Below, in pieces: positions 23,440 to 37,581 of a stretch of DNA of 64,000 nucleotides; positions within the stretch are counted from its first letter, which is position 1, and each line of letters opens with the position of its first letter. Location: the NCBI RefSeq assembly GCF_963678635.1, contig NC_087066.1, positions 14,549,171 through 14,613,170 of the forward strand. Reading direction: 5' to 3'. The DNA comes from Symsagittifera roscoffensis. Taxonomy: Eukaryota > Xenacoelomorpha > Acoela > Convolutidae. Both the position numbers and the translations under genes were made by a program. The notes under the pieces are model-generated. The model was not told the DNA's origin. It did not search any database and saw nothing but the letters and a program-made list of their open reading frames with translations.

Positions 23440-25560
23440 GTATATCAAATCAAATGTTTTGTTTTTTATTAAGATAACGAGCTGGTTCAAGAAAGTTTTT
23501 AGCAGCTATGATTTTGAAGAAATTAGTCATATTAATCAAACAGCAATTGAAAATATGAGTTCAACCCGCAGCATCTACTTGCGCTATCACGCTGATTTTG
23601 AAATACAAAATGGTCCCTTTGTTTTGAATCAGGCACAACTTCTTTCTTCTACATATCAATTTAAATGGCACTACTTGAGGGTAAAATGGTCCAAAAATTC
23701 TAAAATGGTCACTGATTGGGATACAAAATTTGATTTCATTTTTTTAAAAAGTTAAACTAACAATTTTTTTTCCAGACAAATATTTTCCTTTTTTTAATCA
23801 ATTATAATAGAAATATATAAATTTATTTTTAAATTCAATAGTTTTGTAGAGTGAAAAAAATGTTGATCTGCCAGTTTTTTGTTTTTAGATCGGTTTTGGC
23901 AGAACAATTAACAACTAGTCAAAAACATTAAAATATGTGTTTAAAGCAGAAGTCAGTTTATTTATCTTAGTGACTTGGGTATTTGAATTTGAGTTTTTCC
24001 CTTATTTTTTTTTGGCAATCAATTCGTTTTCAAGTCAAATTTTCTTCCTCCTTATCGATTGTAGAAAAAAAATATGAAAAATGAAATGATTTTTTGTTGC
24101 TTAAAAAACGTTGAATTGAGGTCACTTAGTGGTCATGCATTTTTGTTTAATTTATAGCAATCAGTTTGGTTTCACAAAAAAAAAAGAAATTTTCACCTTA
24201 TTTACCAAACACAAAAAAAACCTAAAGGAAAAAATTTTGTTTGATTTCGAGATTTTTTTCTTAGCAGTATTTTTGATAGATGATTGCTCAGAAAGCAATC
24301 AAACGCATTTTTTTGAAAATTTTTAGCAATCAGTTTCAACGCAAATAAAAACAAAAAATTTAAGTGAAATATTTTTTAAAATTTTTTCGAGATTTTTAGC
24401 TGTAATTTTAAAAAATATTGATCAGAAAGCAATCTAATTATTTTTTAAATCTCCACCCCGTATTTGTGCTATCGCGCTAAATTAAAAATACTGCATTTGA
24501 ATTTTTAACATTTGAAATCAAAATTTGGCTGACGTTTTCGTTTAATGAAAACTTTTTTCTTGCTTACGAAAATTATCAATTTTAAATATGAAAATGAGTG
24601 GGTTCGTTTGCACGGATTTTTGCGCTGTCCTATATGAAAATGTTTATAAGTTTGTACGCATCTTTACATATTTTTTGGTTGGTTCCAATTTTTCAAATCC
24701 AGAACCCATTTTATGATCACAAAGAATCGGATACCCAAGTTTGATCTGTTTTTATTCAAGTTTTATTGACATTTTCTTTTCCAGACAAAGTTTCTCCCTT
24801 TCGATCAATTGTAACAAAATTATGTATGAAAGTTGAAAATTTTAATCTATGTACGAAAAAAATTTTTAATCGCTGTTTAAAAGTGATAGTCAGCTAGCAG
24901 TTGAAAGTATCTGCTCAAATTCTTAGCCCATTTTCGCGCTGTCGCTTTGATTTGGAGATATTGCGTGATTACGAGTTTTTGGTTGAAATTTAGCTGATAT
25001 TTTGATTTCAAAGTACTGTTTGCCTTTTTTAACCAAAACAACAAATTTTTTTGCTTAATGAAAAGCTTTTTTAGGTCTAAAAATTATCAAGCTAGTACTT
25101 CGAGACTTTTTGTTCGCTGCAATTTTGTAGACGTTTGCTTAAAAACATTTGAAAAAGATTTTTGCTCAAAGCTTATTTTTGCGCTGTTGCTATAAATTGA
25201 GGAAATTGAAATGTTAGGCTATTTTGTTAATATATAAAAAATATTTTCTTATAAATAAACATTTTCCAAGTTGCTTATAAAACTTGCCAATATCGTTAAT
25301 TAAAACAAAACGTTTTGTTGGTTAAAAACGAGTGAAAAAAATCCTGTTGAAACTACAAAACTACCTTTTCCAGATGTAACTTTTGAGAAAGAGATTGTTG
25401 GGAAGTCAGTTGAAAATATGTTCTATTAAATAGGTTCTACCTTTCACTCCTCAGCCTTTTTCTTCGTTTTCGCTATGAATTAAAAAAGAGAAGTAAAACT
25501 ATTTTTTATTACCATCAAAAATTGTTTTATCTTCTTCTAAATTCTAGTTTTCACGGTCAA
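23440..25560. repeat. Strongly diverged tandem repeat region
   Basis: Related blocks recur every few hundred bases: TTTTGCGCTGTCGCT-like words at about 23580, 24470, 24640, 24930, 25180 and 25455, and CCAGACAAA..TTTC..TCAATTGTA-like words at about 23775, 24035 and 24785. The 105-codon open frame at 23438-23755 lies in this region and does not look like a conserved protein. I see no gene here. Confidence 0.45.
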
Positions 25561-25895
25561 TTTTTTTGATGTTTTTCAGTAGTTTCAGGTATCAAAACAA
25601 ATTTTATCAAAAATTCTAGTTTCTCAAAATGCGATTCTGTTCTTCTGTTTACACATAGTTACAAATATATAGTCTCCATTTCCCAGTCCCACACTCACAC
25701 TTTTAAAACAGTTTCGACTCTTTGAAAACGCTCAATTTTATACCAGATGGATTATTGCGAATACTCGAAATTATTTTCATAACGTTTAATCATACATTTT
25801 TCTCATGCGCTGTGTTTCAAATTTGATTCAAGCTATTGCTTGAATTTATGACAAGTTTCTCAATTTTACTTACTTATTCCTGGATAGTCTTAGAA

Positions 25896-28800
25896 CTAAG
25901 TAAGGTTTGGCTGCGGTTCATTTTTATTGTAGTTTTGATCCGAGAAGTATTTGCATAGAGCAAAGAACAAAACATTCCACACGACAAAAGAAATTGGGAA
26001 CAAGATTCTGCTGATTTTATCGGTACCATCCACAGTCGATATTGGATCTGAGTTTTGTTTTTGACCAACAATTTCAATACTTTGAGGGTCTGAAGTGGGC
26101 TCACTATGGTAGTTTTCAAACACGTCTGCAGATGTTCCCTAGAAAACAGTTTCAATCAACCTTTTCTGTAATAGAAACAGAATGAAAAAAAAAACATCAA
26201 TTCCAACCCTTACACAGAAAAAAAATTAGATTAAATATGCAGTTGCAGAATGGAAAAGTTTTCATCGGGTTTCCGTAATTCGAGGAAGAAGTTTTGTTAG
26301 ATTAGGCTGTGAAATAAGTTTTTATAATGCAATTTTAATCTTTTTTTACCCTATTCCACTGTAAAACGATATCGATTATTTGAAATGTGAGTAAATAGAA
26401 GTTAAGACCACATAATACGCTTATGAACCACTTAAAACGCCATTTAGTGCAGCCCAACCCTGCAAAATTACTTTTCTTAATTTCAAAATTGGGAATGAAA
26501 ACTTTAAGTTACTGTGTGAAAACCTTGTTGTTAGAAAGTTACTCACATTTTCTGGTTTCGCTAGTCCAGAGGCTGCGTTCTGTTTGTTGTTTTTGAAGGT
26601 CTTCAGCCTAACTGCTTCTTGCTTTTTATTTGCTATGAAATTTTTCATTGCACAAGAGGCCACAAGAGTCTCGACCAAAGAAGCCACGTTCAACAAGAAG
26701 TTCACAATCAGATAACCATCGATTATCTAAAAGCATTTTAAGAAAAAAACAGTACAAGGGTGCATAAAAAAATCCTACCATTTTTTGAAATAGTCAGTTT
26801 TTGATTATATTGTTGATAAAAACTAAACCCTGCAATAATAATAAGCATAACACAAATAGATTAGTTTTGTATTTTGTGTGCAAAGAATTTTTTGGACGTT
26901 GTTTAACTATTTTTGTTCAGATAAGATATTTGTTCTAGCTTTTTTGAGAGGTGATTGGATATGTATAAGATAATTTTGATGATTATCGGCTAATTTTATT
27001 CATTTAGAATTTCAACATTTTTCTGTAACATCACATTACAAACTTCTTTTTCACTTTTTCTTTCTGTTCTAAATTCTCACGTCTTTTTGTAGTTTTTCTC
27101 AAGAAAACAGAAAAACAACAAAACCTTAACAACCGAACTTCGTTTCCTGGTCATCAAGGTCTTTTGAAGAAATATATATAGTTTGCATTGTACCTTGAAG
27201 TCGGTCGACTGTGGAAAGCTCTGCTCCTCGCCTATGATGAGAATGGTTTGTGCCAAGATGAGTGCGATGCAGATACTGGCTCTCTCAGGCAAAGCGGAAG
27301 GATCCATCCACAACACAGACCAGCTAAGTAGAAAAAACATTATTTATTATTTAGCCAAGTTGTTAGATACAACCAAAAGTTGTTTGATGTTTGTGAGCCA
27401 TTATTTTTAGAGGGCCATTTTTGCTATCTAAAATGGAACAAACGAATACAAACATGGGATATAAAAACATATGAAAGCTTAAAACAGATCTGAATACTTT
27501 ATACTCTTCAAACGCTTTTTCAGTTAGTTACTCAAAACATAAAGAACGACGAGTCCAAAAAATGGGTAAATTATCAAAGCGATACTTCAAAAAACTTTTT
27601 AGTTTCGAACATTTGAGCTTTCTTTTACAAATCTAAATAAAATCTGAATGCTCAATTGGAATTTATACGAATAAACTAAATTACAAGCGTGAATATATTA
27701 AAAGAATAAACCAGAACAAACAACGAGAGCAAAACTAAAGCATTAAGACGTTTTAAGAAATCAAAAAAATCGAAGAACAATTTATGCTCTTGGAAGGAAA
27801 AAAACTTGTTTTATTGAAATACGCCATAATTCAGAAAAAAAATCGGCCGAAAAAATCTTATCCGTTGGTTTGCATTCAAACAGCAGAAAAAATAGGCAAA
27901 AATTGATGGAATCTTTTAATTGCAAAAAAAAATTGTTTGAAATAGCTAACATCCAATGCGCAAAAAACATGTGGTTTGATAAACAAAATTCTTGTGAAAG
28001 TGTTCAATTTCACAGGTTGATAGTCAAAGAAGACGCATTTTACTAATTTTGCCTCAAAAAGCGTTCAAATTATGCTTTTGTGAAATAGTTGAAAATATCA
28101 GGATACGAATTAACAAAAATTACAATACGTTTCGGAAATGAACCTTTAATCTGACTTGGAACTATATCGTTTTTTGCGCAATTCTGGTTGGGTTCTGAAT
28201 TAAATACCTATGTAGTACGTTATTTCCACGCACAATGGTCGAGGAAGTTGTATTCGGATGTGTTTAAGTTTTTTTTCTTGTTTTCCGCGCAAAATCAGGT
28301 ACCTCAAATAATCATTGGACTGTGTTGAGTGATATATCATAGTAAATTTATTTCAGTCGTGATTTGAACACATTAAAAAGTCAACAACATTTTTTTCTAG
28401 TGTCGAGAAAAATTGGTTTGAATTTTTAGATTGTTTGTCTAATTTCGAGATTTTTTTTCTAGTAATTTTTGTTTCTCTACTAACTTTTCTACAAAAATAA
28501 TTTTTCAGTTTGCTGATTTTACTATGACTTTTAAGTGTACCCAATTCTCATTTTTTCAGCTCCTTTTATTACACCACGCCAAAAAATAGACAATAATTTG
28601 AAAAAAAAAATTGTTGTATTACTTAAGACTATGGTCAGAACGGTCTGAGCTAGTTGTACAGTAACCGACTATCCTTGACCTTTATTTGATATAACTTGCT
28701 TAATGTATAAAAGTATAAAAACACATGTCCAATAATTTACATTCATCTAGAACAAGTATCAATGGCTAGCTTCAAAAATTTGCTTCCAATGGCTGTTTTG

Positions 28801-31800
28801 AAAAGTGGGGAATTTTTCGGGCCTGGAAAAATTTTCTCAAATTTTAACTCCGGTAAACGCTAAGTTTTGTGCAACTAGTTTGAGTCAACTGTTTTTCAAA
28901 AAAAATCATTTTACTTTTAAAATTGTCGGTCAAGAAAAAACTTTTGAAGTTTTTTTGGTGTTTTTTTTGGGAAATTTAGATCAACATGTATGAGTACGTG
29001 GCTGTACCAAAATCAACCTATATATCGTGTTCAGTTTTGAGTGTACATTTCAACTGAGACTGCTCGTAACATTAAGGTGACCAAGCCATGGAATATTTCG
29101 ATTGCATTATTTATTGAGTAAAAAAGTTCAAAAAGTAAAAACAATTTTTTGACGTTTTCCTACACACAGTACATTGCCAAAAACCAAATCATAAATTTTT
29201 TGTGTTTTTTTATGCTTTCTTTGGATCAATTAGCTGGTCTTACAGGATTGTTTTGCCGCTACGTATGAGCTAATAGCAAACTGTTATTACGGCCCACTTA
29301 TTAAGAGCCAGAAAGCAGGCAAATGGTATTTAGAAATTGTTATTTAGAAAGTCTTAACTTTTCTGGAGGAACAAATGTTCAGTTTTGAACAAAAGTTACA
29401 AGGCTTTTGAGTTGACGCTGAATGGTCCCGTATTTCTATAGAAATTACACCCTGTCTTGTTTCAGACTCTGTAAAACAATTTGAAGGCTTTCAAAATCCA
29501 TTTGGGTAAAAGAATCGTCACACAAGAAAGCTTTGTGTGCATAAGAAAAAGCAGTTTTTGGTAAATTTCTAGAACTGAATTCAAAGAAAAAAAAGATAGA
29601 CAAAATAAGTTTTTTTTTGTTTAAATAGCTAAAAACTAGAAATGCTTCTTTTATTTTGATTGATTTGACTCTTTTTGTTATAGAGGTGATATTTCTCAAA
29701 AACAAATGTCAGATTAGGTTTCGTTATGCAAGTCTTACTTTTCAAATAAGTGTTAATGCTACTTTCCTTGACAAGTTTCGACTAACCTTAATGCTGTCAG
29801 GACCATATTTGGCACAAAAAGGGTGAGGCTATAGTACAATGGGTTGCGACTCATTCGCAAAACCAGAGCATGCTCCATATAATATGTAAATTCTTCGTTT
29901 CCAGCAGCGTTACTTATGTGATCCCTCGCGTAATCCAGGTTGTCAAACTGAAGGTTACCGATGACTTGATCGGGTTTCATGGAGAATTGTTGCTCCACAT
30001 TGTTGAACATTATGCCAGTGTCGATATCAATTTTGTAGGCACCAATCAAAATCTGAACCAAAACACTTTCTCTAGCAGTTTTTGTCCATCTTATTGGAAC
30101 TGTGAGACCCCACTTTTTCGATTTTTTCAAATTTTGAAAGTCATGCAGCATGAACTGAAATTCTAAAACAGATTTTTTTTTCAAAAAGCCACAAAATTGG
30201 GGTAATCGTCAAATACATAAAACAAAATGTCACCCCTAGAGAACTTTCAGCTTAAAATCAAAATTAAAACTGAGTTTTAACAACACGTTTTAATAAACTT
30301 TTGTTGCTGTCCTCATATTTCACTGTTCAAAAAAGCGGAGCAACAATTCATTTTAAAAATCTATCAGCAACAGCTAATGAATGATCGTGTATATCACATA
30401 TTGCTCATACAGAACTGCACAAATCAGGGTGAATTCGTGAAATTTCCGACTGCTCAAAAGAGTACCCGAGGTAGCTTTTGTTGAGAAGCATTAAGTTTGA
30501 AAAATTGAAAAAAAAATGAAAATGTTCCCTCGCACGTAATCTCAACAACAAATTGATATAATATTTCATTTAGTTATTTGGACCAGCTAGCTATCCTCAA
30601 TTTCCAACTAGCTATCCTGCAATTTGGTATTTCTGGGCCAAATTAATTGCCCTATGCTAAGCATTGGCTATGCTCTAAAAAAACTGGTAAATAAAACCCT
30701 TTAGCGCTATAATTAAAAAACAACTTGTTAATAAAACATTTTAGCGCTATAATAAGCCCAAATTGGCGGAAACAATCCCTTGTTAATATCAAGTCTAAAA
30801 TTATCTGGAAACAAAACTATTCAGAGCGCACACGTTTTTTAAGCCTATAAAAAATTGATCTTTAAGCAGTCTAAATTTTAACTAGAGAAAAAACTATCCC
30901 GAGCACTAAAAATCCCTCTCAAAACGCAGACCAACAGAAATTCTCGGATGAAGGTGACACTTGTTCCGAATGCACTTGAGATCGATTAAAAACATTCAAT
31001 TGAAAAATTGATAGAATAAAAATCACAAAACCGAAAAAATATATATAAATCCGCTACTAAACAACTATAAAAAAGCTAGTTAAAAAGTCATTTTCAACTG
31101 AAGAAAAAAAGACTAGTTACTTTTTAAAATAACCATTCATTTCCAAAACCATTCAGTCATTTTCGTTGTTCATGAAACCCGGCACAAAAACTTTCTCATA
31201 CTCACTGATATAACATTAACAAAAAAAGAGGGGACCTATTATGGGTGTACAACAATCAACTACCAGAAAATCATGAACCAAAATGAATTGATGAAATGTC
31301 AAATTAAGAAAAATCTGATTAGTCTTTTAAGCAGCACTTACCGCACACTTGTGTCGATCAAATGGGAAAAACAGCAGATCCATATCACACGAGAAAGTGT
31401 ACCTTCCAAATTTAGACACCCTAACCTCTCCATTCCTTCCCAGGTACACCTTACTGCTGGCTTTTGATTGCTCGAATGAAACTAATGGGTCAAAACTGAT
31501 ATCCGGGTGCCAGATATCGTCCAAAAGATCAGCTTTGAGCTCTATCTCAGACGAATACGTCCAACTTTCCGGACTAATGGAGAGATAATCTCGCAGGCGA
31601 CGATCATTCCAGCTGGCCTAAGAAACAGTTTGATAGTTATTCAAAGCTTTTTTTCATGGCTCAACATCCATTTATTTATAAAGTTTTGTTTTCTCAAAGT
31701 TGTAAAATTCAAACCTACTCCATGAACAAATAATGCTTCCTGGAGAAAAATCTATTAATTGAGCAAAACAAATCCTTAAACATTTTGGAGTAATTACATG

Positions 31801-32956
31801 ATTAGAGAAATTACAATAAAAAAATTTTAATTACGTTGCAAAAAAAAAATATTTTGTACTTCAAAAATTAGGCAGTTGTTCTTCCGACTACTTGACGAAG
31901 TGATTCGGTTTCAAAAAAAGCAGTCTCGGTGTCAAATAACAAGAGTCTAAGTGTTTCTGCTTTTTGGGCTTATTTGTAAGACGGAATGAAACAAAAGTGT
32001 GTCTAGTCAACTTGCATTTTAAATCCTTTTAGCTAAGACTTAATTTGCGTTTAGTTATCTAATTCAATCCTCTGCCACCAACTAGAAAAAAGACGTTTCG
32101 GGGAGAAAAGAGAGATAGACATTTATATTCGATAATTTTTTGGTTGTAATTAGCTTTTTTTTAGATATACGTGGTTGAAAAATTCTGTGCACGGCACTAG
32201 GAAATCTTTTTTTGATGAAAACATGTCTCAAAAAAAATACGTAAGTGAAATCAACGAAAACCTTAGTCGGCAGAATACAAGCTTTACTTAAACGAATGAA
32301 GAGCAGATTTTTGATACATAAACTCATGGTTACAATTTTCAACATTTCTCACAAATTTGTGTTTTTTAAAATTCTTTTTCTAATAAAATAGGATAGTTTT
32401 TGCCTTAAAAGCTCGAAGATTTATCACTTTAGATAGCCCACGTTTAAGAGAATTCACAGATTTGATTTAAAATATGAAACCAGTTATGAGGTAAAAATTA
32501 CTACATAAAAATGTTACAAAAATTTTCTGGCGCAAACTATGAAAAAAAGCTCGGTCACAAAAAAACTAAGAAATTATTTTGAACAGATCAGCTTCTTGCT
32601 CTAAATTTTGCTCTAAAAGCACACCTTTTCCTTCAAGTTATCATATTGAGTTTAATTATCACAAACCATACCGTTGCAATTGCATCAAAAGAGAACGTTT
32701 TCTCAATCTCAGAAACTGTTCGCATCTTCTCAATGTGGAATCCAAATGTTAGTCTAGGCTTTTCCGGCTGCATGTATTTGTTATAGTGAGCCTTGTTATC
32801 GGGAGACTGGGTGATGAAATTATTTGGATGTAATGAGACACTTCTTTTTCTTCTTGGATTGTTTTTCATCGAAGACAGAGACTCGTTTTTATCAGCAAGT
32901 AGAAAAGAGTAATTAAAAACCAACATGAAACAAAAGTTAACCAAAAATACATACAT
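25896..32956 (-). CDS. Cys-loop pentameric ligand-gated ion channel subunit, copy 2 (six exons, 459 aa)
   Basis: Exons in transcript order: 32956-32672, 31617-31342, 30052-29787, 27323-27194, 26726-26547, 26138-25896. Phases and positions equal those of copy 1, and the total is 459 codons plus stop. Exons 2 and 3 are roughly three-quarters to four-fifths identical to copy 1 by hand count. It keeps the signal peptide, W-x-D motif (SWNDRRL), Cys loop (C-x13-C with FPFD), P-E-R at -2' to 0' and four helices. The pore differs: serine at 2' and leucine at 9' (the usual gate residue), against asparagine and methionine in copy 1. The N-terminal ~65 residues and the M3-M4 loop differ most. C-terminal tail cysteines differ too (CK-Y-F region). 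It is intact and could form homomers, or heteromers with copy 1. The ligand is unknown. Confidence 0.88.
28239..28343 (+). repeat. Dispersed repeat R2 in intron 3 of channel copy 2
   Basis: Shares GCAAAATCAGGTAC..CAAATAATCAT and TTGAGTGATATAT with the arms of the palindrome at 37582-37882 and, in reverse, with 45440-45515. Confidence 0.6.
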
Positions 32957-33657
32957 TTTTTTCGATTAGTTGACGCGAAATGGATTAAACTAATCAGTTA
33001 AAATATACGAGGAAAAATGGCGAAAGTTAACGTTGTGTTGCTGAGCAGAAGTAAATGATGAGTTGTTCTGAACAAACTCAAGCGGTCTTTTTCAATAATA
33101 TTTGAACAAAAATAGAACGTTGAGTGTATAAATCTGCAGTAATCCAGGAATATGCAATATGCAGTTTCAGAAATTTGGTTTAAAAGAAGTTAAACTTAAT
33201 TAAAAATGCGTAACTACAAGATGCTTTTTTACTTGAAAAAATGTACTGAATACCGTTTGAACTTGATTCACTAGCTTTGCAACAATATCTTACTGTTCTC
33301 ATTCCAATACTGGAATGCAACTTTGTAGAATTTTTATTTGTCAAGAAATTTGAATTGAAAATAAATGAAACAACTGTTTTTCCTCTTTCATTGGAAAGTG
33401 GAAACTAACTTCACTCGGTCTATACTAGTTCTGACTTAAATATATTGAGCTATTCCAAGGAATTCAATCGAATGATTAGAACTAAATTGTAAAAACTTGA
33501 AATTTAATCACCAAATACTTGTTTACCCACTCAACGGTATATCACCCTCAAAATTATTCATTTCTCATTCGGTTTGATTACTTCGATAGAAAAAAAACGC
33601 ATATTAAATATTATCTCCAAGTTTAACAACTCTTGAGATTCTTTATTTATTCAAATC

Positions 33658-33745
33658 GGACGATTTCGGGTATTATCTGAGCAATTCGCTCTTTTTTGAT
33701 TCGCACGTTATTTATGCAAAATTAATCTTTTAACTACTTTTGCAT
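33658..33745 (-). promoter_or_regulatory. Conserved noncoding block upstream of channel copy 2
   Basis: Counterpart of 17042-17130. Shared words include GACGATTTCGGGT, TTATCTGAG and ATCTTTTAACTACTTTTG. It lies about 700-790 bp upstream of the start codon. Confidence 0.4.
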
Positions 33746-34799
33746 AAGCTCAAGCCAAAGAATCGGTAATTTGAATCTTACCACTTTATAATTTGGAATA
33801 ATATCGGGCTTATATATATCTTAGTTTTTCTATTTGAACTCTCGTATAAAACTTGCTTAAGAATGGTTGATCGAAATGAGTTTTCCGTTTTTATTGATTC
33901 ACTTTTCCGACTGAAATTTTTTATAATAGAGCAAGAATGGCCTTTTAATGCCGCAGAAAGTTGAAGTTTATACACCATTTGTTTGTTCATTGGATTCTTC
34001 AGCATTGGAAAATTCAAATCTTTCAGTGTTGTTTATCTTCATTTTTGAATGTTTGAAAATTTTTTTGCTCTTTTTCTTTAAATTTACTAATTTTGGGCAC
34101 AAAAAATGAAGAAAAAAATGCTTTGAGTTTTTTCTTAAGTAACATGGACAATTTTCCATTTGGACTTAACACTTTGCCTACGGAGCTAATCAATTTTTTT
34201 CGCTACTTTAGATGTTTTTGAGAGCAGTTTTCAGATGCTGCCAAAAATATTTGGCCTTGCAGTGACGCTTTTTTGCCAGCTATCTTTATTGAAAACTCAG
34301 GTCTTAAAAACAACCCAATAAGTACTTTTTACTGATGAACAAAGGGAAGGAGAAACAATTACTCAAAAATAATTCAATTTCTTGTTTCCATGTCTGTTTT
34401 TCAGACGTAAGACGACAATGAAAACCATAAGAGAGCAAAACTTAGTAGCAATTTTTTTAAAGTTTAATAGCGTCAGATTTAATTGTTTTGGATCTCAAAA
34501 ACACTTTTCTATGCTAGTAGTTTTGCCCAAGTTCAACTGTTAATGTTAAGCAGTCTCTGGAAAAACGTGACTAAACCGATCTTGTGAAAAACAATTTCGG
34601 TAAAATGTTGTTACTAGTGTATACAAAAACCAAATGAAAACAAAAATTTAGGTTTTTACTGGCCATTGCCCAAATAGTTCGAAAATTTTGTTTGATAAAA
34701 TCGTCATTTAAAACTAAAACATGAAAAAAACATATTGCCCTGAGAATTGTTTCAGTTTCACGAATAATTTATGCTCCACACTTAAATGAATTAACAAAA

Positions 34800-37280
34800 A
34801 TGCTGACATAAAAAAATTTGTATCCTCCGAGTTTAATGTTCAGAACGTTGACAGCTTCGTCTTTTTAGCTGTGTCACGTCAGACTATTTTGTAATTGTCC
34901 AGAAAAACCACCATCAAAGACTAGATTGGATCTTCTGGGTCCTCCAATTGCATTTTAACAGCTTATACAAATTAATTAATGCCTTTTCAAGAGAGTTTGC
35001 GGAAACTCGAGAAAAAGTAAATTTTTTGTTTAAAAAAATCTACAGAAAAGAAACTAAACTGACTTAAATTGTGTTCTTCAATGGGGAAGTTTGAACAAAA
35101 AAGGAATTAATTGAAAGATATTATCCAAAGTGAAGAATATATTCAATAGTAGTTTTCTCTGAACGCCAGAGACTGGCCTTTTAATTGACATATTGCGTTC
35201 TGCTGCAGATTTTTTTTAAATTTAAAAAGCCTTTTCGATTGTCCTGGCAGTGGGCACGGATAGCACTTGACGGCTACTTGGCTATTTGCTAATTGAGACA
35301 AAAATTGCTGGTATATTTATGAAGGAAAAAAATTTGTCAATTTTGGTGCAAAGTAAAATCTTCCGTGGTGCCTCATCTGTTCCTTTTGAAAATCTCTAGA
35401 GTCAACTCTTTTCAGAACTACCGTTAATTCAGTTGATTGACAATGCTTCCGTTTATGATGTTTAAGTGATTAAGTAACTACTTGAATACCAGTGACTAAG
35501 TTTTAAAAATATGCTTCGTTTGGTTTTTTCGCTTCGTTTAGGTAAAGGAACTAAAAAATTCTGGAAACGTGAGTAAGTGCTTTATTTAACTTCAGATGTT
35601 TTTGTGTAACAAATAACAAACAAGAAAACATTTGTTTCTTATTTAATTTTTTAAATTAATTTTTTTTCGACAGCAACGGCTACGGTTCGATAGTTTTTCT
35701 CTCAGATTAACACTTTTTAACATTCACTCAATCTTAATTGAACAAAACTTTTGATAACAACCCAATACATATTGAAAAAAATTAAACTGACGTAAATTCG
35801 TCACAGATAATTTTGCTTTAAAAAGAAACTAATTACTGAGCAAAAAAATTGAAAGACTTGAACTTTTAAAATTTCTTCTCAATCTGTGTTTTGAAAAAAC
35901 TTCACTGCTTCTGTCTAGGTTTAGCAAACTAAGATTATTTCTGAAAACATGTTTAAGAATAAATTTTCGTCATAACTACTGCTTAAGTCAAATGGGTTTG
36001 AAATAAAAAAACTATCTGATGTATAATGATTCCAAAAGTTAAATTAGCAAAAAGTGCTTACATAAAAATTTGTATCCTCCAAGATTACAGCTCACAATGT
36101 TGACAGCTTCATCAATTTATCTGTGTTACATCAGACTATTTTGTAATTGTCCTGAAAAACCACCATCAAAGACTAGATTGAATCTTCTTCGTGCTTCATT
36201 CGCATCTTAACAGCTTAGACAAATTAATTGATGACTTGAGAAAATGTGAATATTTTGAACAAAAAAATCTATAGAAAAGAATTTAAATTGACTCAAACTG
36301 TGTTCTTCATTAGTAAAAATTGAAAAAAAGGACATAGTTTGAAATATATCATTTAAAGTGAAAAATATATTCAATATCAGGTTTCTCTGAACGCCAGAGA
36401 CTGCCCTTTTATTTGACTTATGTAGTCCTGCTGCAGATTTTTTCACAGTTTAAAAGTTCTCAAGTGGCCTGGCGGTGCGCACGGAAAGCGCTTTTGCAGC
36501 TAGTTGGGTATTTACTAAATGAGACAAATTTTGCTGTTATATCTATGTAGGAACAAGTTTGACAATTTTTTGTCTAAAGCAAAATCTGCAGAGGTGCCCC
36601 ATCTGTTCCTTTTGAAAAACTCTAGTTTCAACTCCTTTCCGAACTACCGTTAAATCAGGTGATCGACAATGCTGCCGTTTATGATATTTAAGTGTTTAAG
36701 TAACAACGTGAGTACCATTGACTAAGTTTAAAAAATATGCTTCGTTTGGTTTTTTCGCCCCGTTTAGGTAAAGGAGCTAAAAAATTCTCAAAACCTGAGT
36801 AAGTGCTTTTAATTGACTTCAGTTGTTTTTGTGTAACAAATAGCAAACAAGGAAACCATTACTTCCTATTTAATTTTTTCATTTATTTTTTTTGCGGCAG
36901 CAACGGTTTTGGTGCGACAGTTTTTCCTCTCAGATTAATAGTTTTTACCATTCACAAATTCTAAATTGAACAATTTTTTTTAACAACCCAATACACATTG
37001 AAAGAATTTAAACTGATATATATTCGTCACAACTAATTTTGCTAAAAATAGAAACAAATTACTGTACAAACAAATTGAAAGACTCGAAAATGTCTCCTCA
37101 ATTTTAGTATTTTCAAAAACTTCACTGCTTATGTCTAGGTTTTGCAAAGTAATATTTTTCTGAAAAACTTGCGTAAAAGTAAAATTCTAAAAAGTCCGTC
37201 AAAAACAGCTGATTAAGTCGAAATGGATTTAATTTAAAAAACTATCTGATGAATAATGATTTGAATAGTTGAATTGCGTT
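34800..37280. repeat. 1.24-kb noncoding tandem duplication
   Basis: 34800-36050 and 36055-37280 align end to end: TTTGTATCCTCC at 34818 and 36069, TTTTGTAATTGTCC at 34888 and 36138, GAACGCCAGAGACTG at 35161 and 36389, and AAAAACTATCTGATG at 36007 and 37237. Indels differ between copies and no frame is shared, so it does not look coding. Sequence 34411-34800 shows nothing I can support. Confidence 0.85.
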
Positions 37281-37581
37281 TGAGAAAACTTTTTAAACGG
37301 AATGCAGTATTAAATAATTGCTGCCTCTAATCATTGGTTTTTTCAAAGTCAATCAGTCTATACAAGACCAATTTAGTTCAAAAACATAAGAGCTCTGATT
37401 AATGTCGAGTTTTTTGCACACTTATCACATTGGGATAGTCTCCAAATTTATGCAGAAATTACGATTCGTCAGCGTCAAATCTCAAATAAACTAAATATCA
37501 AATGAAGGCAAAGAGCAACAAGGATGGCCAGTTACTGTGCAAATGGCACAGAATATTCCAACCTGTTTCAGAAAAAAAATT

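Larger units (their letters stand above)
25660..34410. repeat. Segmental tandem duplication, copy 2
   Basis: Partner of 9205-18487, same orientation, start-to-start distance about 16.45 kb. The units are separated by about 7.2 kb of unrelated spacer. Confidence 0.85.

Noticed and set aside
23438-23755. 105-codon plus-strand open frame as a gene
   Set aside because: It lies in a region of diverged tandem repeats, has no known motif and no splice partners.
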